Below are positions 1 to 5,288 of a DNA stretch of 5,288 nucleotides, in pieces. Every line of letters begins with the position of its first letter. The stretch's first letter is position 1. Both the position numbers and the translations under genes were made by a program. Location of the stretch: positions 1-5,288 of the forward strand of contig CALFYV010000192.1 of the NCBI GenBank assembly GCA_937952395.1, given 5' to 3'. The DNA comes from an uncultured Bacteriovoracaceae bacterium (GTDB lineage Bacteria > Bdellovibrionota > Bacteriovoracia > Bacteriovoracales > Bacteriovoracaceae). The notes beneath the pieces are model-generated. The model was given only the letters and a program-made list of their open reading frames with translations, had not been told where the DNA came from and did not search any database.

Positions 1-606
1 GCCTTCATTGTATATCTTATTTTTATAGGATGTATGAGCAACGGAAGTGCAGCCCTTGCAAGTAGTAGCATCGTCGTGACTGTCATGATGCTCTCCATTT
101 TACCAGCACTCGGAGTTGCTCAAGCTGTCGCAGTTTTAGTTGGTCAACATCTTGGTGAAGGAAAACCCGAACTAGCAGAGACAAGTACCTGGAGTGGATT
201 TCAGGTAGCGGCTATTTATATTGTCTGTGTAGGACTTAGTTATATTTTCTTTCCCAGTTTTTATTTAAGTTGGTTTTATAATGCCAATAATGCTGAACTT
301 TGGAAGGAAGTCAGTATCATTGTTCCTTATTTACTCATTTTTGTGGCCATTTTCACTTCCTTTGACAGTATGAATTTTGTTTTCTCTTTTTCTCTTTAAG
401 GATCTGGATACACACGTTTTGGTTCTTTCATGACATTTATTTTACCTTGGCCATTAATGGTATTGCCGACTTGGTATGTCCAAGATTGGGATGGGGCCGT
501 ATATTGGGCTTGGGGAGCGGCAAGTGTTTTCGGGATTGTTCAGGCCTTAGTTTTTTGTAGCCGTTTCATGGGTGGAAAATGGAAGAAAATGAGTGTTATC
601 AATTAG
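1..606 (+). pseudogene. MATE-family multidrug/Na+ (or H+) antiporter, C-terminal part, interrupted by in-frame TAA
   Basis: The reading frame is open from the left edge, so the N-terminal half lies outside the window. MATE proteins are about 450-residue inner-membrane antiporters with 12 helices that expel cationic drugs and metabolites in exchange for Na+ or H+. The 200 codons seen here fit the second half. A hydrophobic stretch with GVAQAVAVLVGQHLGEGKPE, the conserved loop after a core helix, lies at codons 37-56, followed by helices near codons 67-88 and 105-130. A TAA at 397-399 stops the frame after FVFSFSL. The same frame then continues with GSGYTRFGSF, two more helices and a natural TAG at 604-606. 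Related MATE proteins read roughly ALKGAGDTRF at this place, so the TAA most simply replaces a Lys AAA. The truncated product would lack the last two helices. I call it a probable recent pseudogene; a sequencing error is the main alternative. The family call is strong; the broken status is less certain. Confidence 0.8.
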
Positions 607-625
607 TTATTTTTACTATGAAATT

Positions 626-655
626 TTGACATATTCTTTTAGTACTTCCTAACAT
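626..655 (+). promoter_or_regulatory. Possible sigma70-type promoter for the metalloprotease gene
   Basis: A perfect TTGACA (626-631) is followed after 18 bp by TAACAT (650-655), which matches 4 of 6 bases of TATAAT. It lies in the 97-base gap between the MATE remnant and the gene starting at 704, on the correct strand, and would start transcription near 662. No clear terminator hairpin was seen in this gap. In AT-rich DNA such matches arise by chance, and the sigma-factor preference of this organism is unknown. Confidence 0.4.
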
Positions 656-703
656 CATCTGTCAGTCCTTGGCTTATAAGATTTTAAAATTTACAAGCTT
701 ATC

Positions 704-2440
704 ATGCATTTATTGCTGATTATCATTTCATTTTTTCTCTCTCAATCGGTCTTCTCAGATACCTCTTTAGAGCGCCAATGTGTTGAGCAGCTCTGTGGTA
801 AATTTCAAGATAGTCCCATTTATTTCATGCCTGAAGAAAAGCTTGAGAGTTTTTTAGATATTGTTCAAGTTCAGCGTTGGCGTGAACTTAAGCAGTCAGT
901 TTTAAATATCGTGGAAGCACGTAAAAAACATATCACAACATACGCAAAAGCCGTTCAAGCCGCTACATTTGATTTTGAGAATTGGTCAGACCAAGATATT
1001 TTAGATCGTTTGCCAAAAATTTTCGAAACAAGATATGCCACTTACACAGATAGTGCCTTTCCCATCGGTAAGCGCTTAATGTTACTTGCCAAGACTCGAG
1101 ATAATGAAAGTCAAAGTTTTAAAACATTATTAAATAAGCTGATAGCTTTTAGGAGCAAAGAATATAATACTATTTTATTTTTCAGCCATTCCTTATTTAA
1201 AAGCTTCAAATCAGAAACAGAGTTGAGAGCTCATTTAGAGAAATCACTTAAAGATTTTAAAGTAAAAACTAATACAAGAAATAACTTGGACTTAATTGAG
1301 AAGGCCCTTAAGTCTTCTACAGAAGAAGCTGTTGCTCTTCATGATAAACTAGCCTATGAATTACTTCCTGATTTAAATACCAGCGATATTCGAAAGTTTT
1401 GTGACAAAGATTGCATTGAAACTATAAGAAAATATTTGATGAATATTAATTTTTCTTCCGAGTTTAATAACCTTAAAAATTATTATTTGAGATCAGATAT
1501 TGAAAAAATAGAGCTGGCCAATTGTTCTCAAGATTTTTTAGAGAAGGCTTCTTCTAGTTTAAGCTTACGTCGAAACTTTTATAAACAAATACCTTATGTT
1601 GAAGATGAAATTTTAGATTATTTAAAAGAAGCAGGCTTTTCTCATTCTGCCCTTAATAAAATTTGGTCTCATATGCAATCAGTTGTCTATAAAATTAAAT
1701 CGGAACAGTATGGAGAAGCTGATCAAACAAGCTTAATAAAAGATCTTGTTGAGTATGAATTCAAAAAGATCAAATACAATGAGTTTAATAATCTTAATGA
1801 GCAAGGATTATTAGACAAAATAATCCATGATATTGAAAGTAACGGTTCAATCTATAATTATCGCACTATTTGTTCAGCTCCCAGGAAAATTGATAAAGGG
1901 GATTATGTTAATAGTAAAAATTTATCAGGTGATGGCACCTATCAACTCTATATATCTAATTTGACGGCCCTGTTTTCTAAAGAGAGTAAGCAAGTTTTTC
2001 TACATGAATTCGGCCACGTGCTCAGTAATATTTTTAATGAGAAGGATATACCTTTGACAGAGCTCAATAAATACCGAAGTTTTAGGAAATGTGTTTCGCA
2101 TGACTACACAGCTCCCAAAAAGATAGGGGAGGGGAACTATAAACATCACTTAGGGGATCTTTTTTTAACAGAAGAAGATAGTGCTGATGTGTTCTCTTAT
2201 TTAATGACCAAAAACCAAAATCATTTAGTCGAATGCTCACTTCTCGATCCAAATCGACTTTATACGGACTACGCAGAAGATGCTTTTATTTTTCAAGGCG
2301 CTCCTAATGATACTCATTCCGCTACATTCGTTCGTATTTTACGTGAGGCCCACTATAAAAAACGTCCTCTCGGCACTGCGTGCCAGCAAGTGCTTAAAAA
2401 ATATCAAAGTCAATTAAGATTTAATACCTGCTCACTTTGA
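704..2440 (+). CDS. Exported HExxH zinc metalloprotease-like protein, family not recognised
   Basis: The product is 578 residues. The N-terminus has a short hydrophobic run (LLLIIISFFL, residues 3-12) and a plausible signal-peptidase site after VFS at residue 18, so export to the periplasm or outside is likely. Residues 19 to about 380 are charged and mostly helical-looking, with no domain I recognise. The catalytic part is C-terminal. HEFGH (434-438) fits the HExxH zinc motif, with His434 and His438 as ligands and Glu435 as catalytic base. TEEDSAD (489-495) could supply a third acidic ligand, as in gluzincin-like families with a downstream E-E-x-x-A-D motif; DUF4344-type putative metallopeptidases are a possible relative. 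Ten cysteines (26, 31, 233, 237, 274, 390, 463, 511, 560, 576), including CDKDC, suit disulfides in an oxidising compartment. An in-frame TAA at 677-679 and no other ATG make 704 the only good start, although no clear Shine-Dalgarno precedes it. Substrate is unknown; peptidase activity is inferred from motifs only. Confidence 0.75.
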   Translation: MHLLLIIISFFLSQSVFSDTSLERQCVEQLCGKFQDSPIYFMPEEKLESFLDIVQVQRWRELKQSVLNIVEARKKHITTYAKAVQAATFDFENWSDQDILDRLPKIFETRYATYTDSAFPIGKRLMLLAKTRDNESQSFKTLLNKLIAFRSKEYNTILFFSHSLFKSFKSETELRAHLEKSLKDFKVKTNTRNNLDLIEKALKSSTEEAVALHDKLAYELLPDLNTSDIRKFCDKDCIETIRKYLMNINFSSEFNNLKNYYLRSDIEKIELANCSQDFLEKASSSLSLRRNFYKQIPYVEDEILDYLKEAGFSHSALNKIWSHMQSVVYKIKSEQYGEADQTSLIKDLVEYEFKKIKYNEFNNLNEQGLLDKIIHDIESNGSIYNYRTICSAPRKIDKGDYVNSKNLSGDGTYQLYISNLTALFSKESKQVFLHEFGHVLSNIFNEKDIPLTELNKYRSFRKCVSHDYTAPKKIGEGNYKHHLGDLFLTEEDSADVFSYLMTKNQNHLVECSLLDPNRLYTDYAEDAFIFQGAPNDTHSATFVRILREAHYKKRPLGTACQQVLKKYQSQLRFNTCSL

Positions 2441-2450
2441 TTTTATCAAA
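2436..2450 (+). terminator. Weak AT-rich hairpin overlapping the metalloprotease stop codon
   Basis: TTTGAT (2436-2441) and ATCAAA (2445-2450) form a perfect 6-bp stem with a 3-base loop that overlaps the TGA stop at 2438-2440. The stem has one G-C pair, and a T-rich but interrupted tract (around 2460-2478) follows only after about 10 bases. This is a poor intrinsic terminator and may not act as one. It is recorded because it is the only hairpin seen between this gene and the lipoprotein gene. Confidence 0.2.
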
Positions 2451-2537
2451 TCAATGATTCGTTATTATTTATTTTTATCAAATTAAAAAATATGTTAACT
2501 TGTTTATTAAGTAATTGAAGCAAATAGATGGCTTCAA

Positions 2538-2543
2538 AAGGAG
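2538..2543 (+). promoter_or_regulatory. Strong Shine-Dalgarno site that fixes the lipoprotein start
   Basis: AAGGAG sits 5 bases upstream of the ATG at 2549. An earlier in-frame ATG at 2528 lacks such a site and would place the ribosome-binding site inside the gene. The 2549 start also puts the hydrophobic signal directly at the N-terminus. It is the best ribosome-binding site in the window, suggesting efficient translation. Confidence 0.75.
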
Positions 2544-2548
2544 TTTTT

Positions 2549-2719
2549 ATGCAAGGATTTTTAAAGTTAATTCTAAGTGTAACTCTTTTGATGCTTTGTT
2601 TTTCTTGTGCATCATTAAAAAATGCGCAGGAATCTAAGGCTGAAAGGGAAAATGAAGTAACTTCCTTAGAAGAAAAACACGCTCACTGGAGGGAGCATCG
2701 AGGTGGCTCCTTCAAGTAA
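2549..2719 (+). CDS. Very small predicted lipoprotein (56 residues)
   Basis: From the ATG at 2549 the product has a lipoprotein-type signal: Lys6, a hydrophobic core (LILSVTLLMLCF, residues 7-18), then Ser19-Cys20, the likely lipidated cysteine. The lipobox is imperfect because position -3 is Cys17 rather than Leu, while Ser at -1 is typical. The mature part would be only about 37 residues, highly charged (ESKAERENEVTSLEEKH) and ending in HWREHRGGSFK, with no recognised domain. It may be a small envelope lipoprotein like those beside many Gram-negative envelope genes, or it may act with the exporter encoded next; neither is shown. It lies 108 bases after the metalloprotease gene and 83 bases before the ABC gene, and its stop codon is 5 bases from a large inverted repeat. 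The longer ORF from 2528 is less likely. Confidence 0.65.
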   Translation: MQGFLKLILSVTLLMLCFSCASLKNAQESKAERENEVTSLEEKHAHWREHRGGSFK

Positions 2720-2724
2720 TCCAC

Positions 2725-2814
2725 AGTGTTTTCCATATAGTTTGATAATAGATTAACTCGATTATAGACAATGGTAGAAAACTAATTGAGAATAAAAATT
2801 ATATGGAAAACACT
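2725..2814 (+). repeat. Perfect 15-bp inverted repeat enclosing the ABC gene start codon; possible mRNA switch
   Basis: AGTGTTTTCCATATA (2725-2739) is the exact reverse complement of TATATGGAAAACACT (2800-2814). The right arm contains the ATG of the ABC gene (2803-2805) and its next three codons. Inside the 60-base loop, 2757-2764 can pair with 2783-2790 (8 bp with one G-U), covering the only GAG resembling a Shine-Dalgarno site (2788-2790). In RNA this would hide both AUG and ribosome-binding site. The left arm starts 5 bases after the lipoprotein stop, so a ribosome ending there would cover part of that arm and could free the AUG. The repeat is directly visible; the regulatory role is inferred. 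It could instead be a protein-binding site or a scar of template switching. No U-run follows, so it is not an intrinsic terminator. Confidence 0.7.
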
Positions 2815-4488
2815 AAAATTTCTTATCAAGAAGTAATAGAGAAAGTAAGCTTAATTCTCAAACCAGAACTGTCTTTTTACTCGGTTTCAATTATTTATGG
2901 AATCGCTGTAAGTGTGCTCACTCTGGCCATACCTATATCTGTTCAGTCTTTAGTTAATACTGTTACTTTTGGTGTTCTATCGCAGCCCTTAATTGTTTTA
3001 AGTATTGTGTTATTCGCACTATTACTTTTTTCGGGTGTTTTTAATGCTCTTCAAACATATATCATTGAACTTTTCCAAAGACATTTTTATGTCAGAACGA
3101 CTTCTGATATTGCGGTCAAACTTCTTAATGCAAATTATAAACATCTAGGGAAGATTAACGGGGTAGAGTTAGTTAACCGTTATTTTGACGTCATGACTGT
3201 TCAAAAAAGTGTAGCGACCTTGCTAACAGGTGGAACAGCAATTATTTTACAAACATTTGTTGGTCTAGTTTTGTTAGCATTTTATCATCCTTTTTTTTTA
3301 GTTTTCGATGTTTTATTGCTAGGGAGTTTATGGCTAGTTTGGATTTTTTTCGCTGATTCTGCATTATTCTCAGCAACGATGGAGTCAAAGTCTAAATACA
3401 AAGTTGCAAGTTGGTTAGAGGAGCTGGCCCGTTCAAATCTATTTTTTAAAACCAGTTCACGCAAAGAGGTTGCGGTTGAAAAATCGGATCTTTATATTAA
3501 TGAATATCTTTTAAAGAGGAGAAAACATTTTCGTTTAGTTTTTCTTCAGACAATTTTATTATTAGCAATCTATGCAGTTATGAGTTCACTGATTTTGGGC
3601 TTAGGAGGTTTTCTTGTCATTAAAGGCCAGTTAACTATCGGCCAATTAGTAGCCGCTGAGCTAGTAACGACTATTATCCTTGCTAGTTTTTCAAAAGCAG
3701 GAAAGTATTTAGAATCATTTTATGATCTTTACGCTGCCATTGATAAGTTATCTCATTTTTATAATATGCCTTTAGAGTTGGCTTCAGAAACAAAAACTCA
3801 ACTTATCGATGATTACGACTTGAATTTCTTGTCAGCGCAAGTAAAAGAATCTCGTTATGATTTTTATTTTAATTACAATTTTGAGGCAGGTAAGAAATAT
3901 TTTATTCATTCAAAGTTTTATTCGTCGAAGTTAGTTTTTCTGGAACTTGCACAGGGCTTAATAAAGCCACAACGTGGTAGTATTGAAATTGGAAATGCCC
4001 GTTTTAGTCAATTGTCAGTTTTCAACATAAAAGATCTAATTTATATAGTGGATAGTCCTACAATATTGGAAGCAAGTATTATTGAAAACTTAAGAATTGG
4101 TAATAGTGAGCTGGATAATGAAAAGCTAAGGACGGTTCTCGAGCTTGTCGACTTGGCCCATTTAGAAGATTTTTTCAAAGAAGGTTTGCAAACAAAATTA
4201 ATACCTAGTGGTTATCCACTTTGGTCTTCTCAAATTATAAGGCTTGAAATCGCAAGAGCTTTACTCAGTCCTGCTAAAATATTAATTATTACAGAAATAT
4301 TTGATCAGGTAGAAGATAAAAGAAGAGAGAAAATCTTAAATTATATTATATCTGAAAAGAGAACCTTGATTTTATTTTCTCACAAAGAAATTTACAACTT
4401 TAAATTTGATAAATTCTTAATGATGGAAAGGGACATGATAACAGCCTATCCATCGCTAGCAAAACTAAGGGAAAATATCTCACAATGA
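2803..4488 (+). CDS. ABC exporter subunit (membrane domain fused to a degenerate ATPase domain)
   Basis: The 561-residue product has the layout of a type-I secretion or peptide/toxin exporter half-transporter: an exporter membrane domain (residues about 1-320, hydrophobic segments near 25-50, 60-85, 137-190 and 245-300, with the relative-typical VNRYFDVMTVQKS at about 125-137) followed by a nucleotide-binding domain. There is no N-terminal C39 peptidase domain. The ATPase core is recognisable by GLIKPQRGSIEI, ENLRIGN and RLEIARALLSPAKILI, but key sites are lost. Walker A is SKFYSSKLV (370-378), with Lys376 but no glycines. The Q-loop Gln is Asp417, LSGGQ is LWSSQ (473-477), and the Walker B Asp is Thr497. 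Glu498 and the H-loop His527 remain. The frame is intact over 561 codons, so this is not ordinary decay. Relatives as I recall them also have an altered signature but keep Walker A. The start at 2803 is the first ATG, has only a weak ribosome-binding site and lies in an inverted repeat. The gene overlaps the adaptor gene by ATGA. Confidence 0.85.
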   Translation: MENTKISYQEVIEKVSLILKPELSFYSVSIIYGIAVSVLTLAIPISVQSLVNTVTFGVLSQPLIVLSIVLFALLLFSGVFNALQTYIIELFQRHFYVRTTSDIAVKLLNANYKHLGKINGVELVNRYFDVMTVQKSVATLLTGGTAIILQTFVGLVLLAFYHPFFLVFDVLLLGSLWLVWIFFADSALFSATMESKSKYKVASWLEELARSNLFFKTSSRKEVAVEKSDLYINEYLLKRRKHFRLVFLQTILLLAIYAVMSSLILGLGGFLVIKGQLTIGQLVAAELVTTIILASFSKAGKYLESFYDLYAAIDKLSHFYNMPLELASETKTQLIDDYDLNFLSAQVKESRYDFYFNYNFEAGKKYFIHSKFYSSKLVFLELAQGLIKPQRGSIEIGNARFSQLSVFNIKDLIYIVDSPTILEASIIENLRIGNSELDNEKLRTVLELVDLAHLEDFFKEGLQTKLIPSGYPLWSSQIIRLEIARALLSPAKILIITEIFDQVEDKRREKILNYIISEKRTLILFSHKEIYNFKFDKFLMMERDMITAYPSLAKLRENISQ

Positions 4489-5288
4489 AGACTGAGCAAT
4501 CACTTGACTTAAATAAAATAACCGCTTTAAAAAAAACAGCAATACCTGATTGGACTCAGGTTATTTCAAAAGTTCTAAGTTGCTTTTTTCTTTTTTTTAC
4601 TTTGCTTTTAGCGATAACTCCTTGGCAACAAACTTCTCAAGGTACAGGGCTTGTTATTGCCTATGACCCCAATGATCGTTTGCAAAATATTAGCTCAACT
4701 GTTCCTGGGAGGATAAAAAAATGGTTTGTGCGTGATGGAGCTAAAGTTAAGGAAGGAGATCCTATTGTCGAACTAGTCGACAATGATCCTAATTTTATTG
4801 ATAGATTGAAGCTTGAAAGAGATGCGATATTGAAAAACTACGAAGCCACAAAAGCTGCTAGTGAGACTGCTCTAATTAATTATAAAAGACAAAAAGATCT
4901 TTTTGAGCATGGCCTAAGCTCCAGAGCAACATATGAAAAAGCAAAAATTGAGCATAAAAAATTACTAGCAAATGAAGCGACTGCCGCCGCCAATCTGGCG
5001 ATTGCTGAAGTGAAATATTCAAGACAACAAAGCCAACTTATTACTGCACCTAGAGATGGAACTATTTTGCGTGTTTTACATGGCTCGGGTTCCGTTTATG
5101 TAAAAGAAGGTGATGTTTTGGCAGCTTTCGTTCCTGATACTTTAGTTCCCGCAGCCGAAGTATATATAAGTGGGAATGATTTACCCCTAGTGTATCCCGG
5201 TAGGCATGTTCGTTTACAGTTTGAGGGGTGGCCCGCCATTCAATTTAGTGGATGGCCTTCAGTTGCGGTAGGAACTTTTGGAGGTGTT
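4485..5288 (+). CDS. HlyD-family periplasmic adaptor (membrane fusion protein), 3' end beyond window
   Basis: The frame is open for 268 codons to the right edge, so the C-terminus is missing. A cytoplasmic tail (residues 1-25) and one membrane anchor (about 27-46) precede a periplasmic part. The first lipoyl/barrel-sandwich half is VPGRIKKWFVRDGAKVKEGDPIVELVD in type (73-99). A helical hairpin rich in Lys, Glu and Ala follows (about 104-187), then the second lipoyl half (TAPRDGTILRV onward, about 189-222), and then a beta-barrel region with VRLQFEGWPAIQFSGWPSVA near the edge. Such proteins link an inner-membrane ABC exporter to an outer-membrane TolC channel. The ATG overlaps the stop of the ABC gene (ATGA, 4485-4488), so the two are very likely translated together. 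AAGGGA at 4467-4472 is a distant, weak Shine-Dalgarno site, which fits coupling. The family call is firm; the cargo is unknown. Confidence 0.9.
   Translation, partial: MKTEQSLDLNKITALKKTAIPDWTQVISKVLSCFFLFFTLLLAITPWQQTSQGTGLVIAYDPNDRLQNISSTVPGRIKKWFVRDGAKVKEGDPIVELVDNDPNFIDRLKLERDAILKNYEATKAASETALINYKRQKDLFEHGLSSRATYEKAKIEHKKLLANEATAAANLAIAEVKYSRQQSQLITAPRDGTILRVLHGSGSVYVKEGDVLAAFVPDTLVPAAEVYISGNDLPLVYPGRHVRLQFEGWPAIQFSGWPSVAVGTFGGV

Noticed and set aside
397..399. The TAA could mean a reassigned stop codon in this genome.
   Set aside because: TAA, TAG and TGA all serve as normal ends of genes in this window (2717-2719, 604-606, 2438-2440 and 4486-4488), so reassignment is unlikely.
394..402. 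CTT-TAA-G resembles the CUU-stop part of RF2-type +1 frameshift sites.
   Set aside because: A +1 shift leads into a frame that soon stops (TGA at 431-433), whereas the family-like continuation is in the original frame, so frameshifting would not rescue the protein.
430..606. Reinitiation at the ATG at 430 to make a separate short membrane protein after the stop.
   Set aside because: The nearest Shine-Dalgarno-like sequence (397-402) is about 28 bases away and the product would begin inside a helix; it reads as the remainder of the MATE gene.
2528..2719. Longer 63-residue start for the lipoprotein.
   Set aside because: It would add seven residues before the signal and place the strong AAGGAG inside the gene; the ATG at 2549 fits both the ribosome-binding site and the lipoprotein signal.
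2725..2814. Inverted repeat as a transposon end pair or miniature mobile element.
   Set aside because: No flanking target duplication was found, the right arm is inside a gene's start, and the element would be only 90 bases; an mRNA or protein-binding structure fits better.
3291..3299. T9 run in the ABC gene (and T6-C-T8 at 4584-4598 in the adaptor gene) as phase-variation tracts.
   Set aside because: Both encode Phe-rich membrane helices in AT-rich DNA, and the frames are intact; nothing beyond base composition supports slippage.

Overview
The window is AT-rich and every supported gene lies on the + strand: the 3' part of a MATE-type transporter gene with an in-frame stop, a secreted zinc metalloprotease-like protein, a tiny lipoprotein, an ABC exporter subunit with a heavily degraded ATPase domain, and the start of its HlyD-type adaptor. 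The inner-membrane/periplasmic adaptor implies a Gram-negative envelope. The AT-rich codon use, the good Shine-Dalgarno site ahead of the lipoprotein and the secreted-protease/lipoprotein content would fit Bdellovibrionota (Bacteriovorax-like) or another AT-rich Gram-negative. That is inference only, because no rRNA or other marker gene is present.

Region by region. Bases 1-606 hold the C-terminal 200 codons of a MATE transporter, interrupted by a TAA at 397-399 but still open and family-like down to a TAG at 604-606. A possible sigma70-type promoter (626-655) precedes a 578-residue exported protein (704-2440) with an HEFGH zinc-binding motif and an EEDSAD motif. A short AT-rich spacer leads to a 56-residue lipoprotein (2549-2719). 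Between this and the ABC gene is a perfect 15-bp inverted repeat (2725-2739 / 2800-2814). Its right arm contains the ABC start codon, so the mRNA should fold into a long hairpin hiding the AUG. The ABC gene (2803-4488) overlaps the HlyD-type gene (4485 to beyond the window) by ATGA.

Working together: the ABC protein and the adaptor are a translationally coupled pair that should form the inner-membrane and periplasmic parts of a type-I-like tripartite export system. An outer-membrane TolC-type partner is expected beyond the right edge but is not visible. The ABC subunit has lost the Walker A glycines, the Q-loop Gln, the LSGGQ core and the Walker B Asp. It therefore either works as a pseudo-ATPase, needs a partner ATPase, or moves substrate in a non-canonical way. 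The most interesting signals are this pseudo-ATPase, the start-codon hairpin ahead of it, and the isolated stop in the MATE gene.
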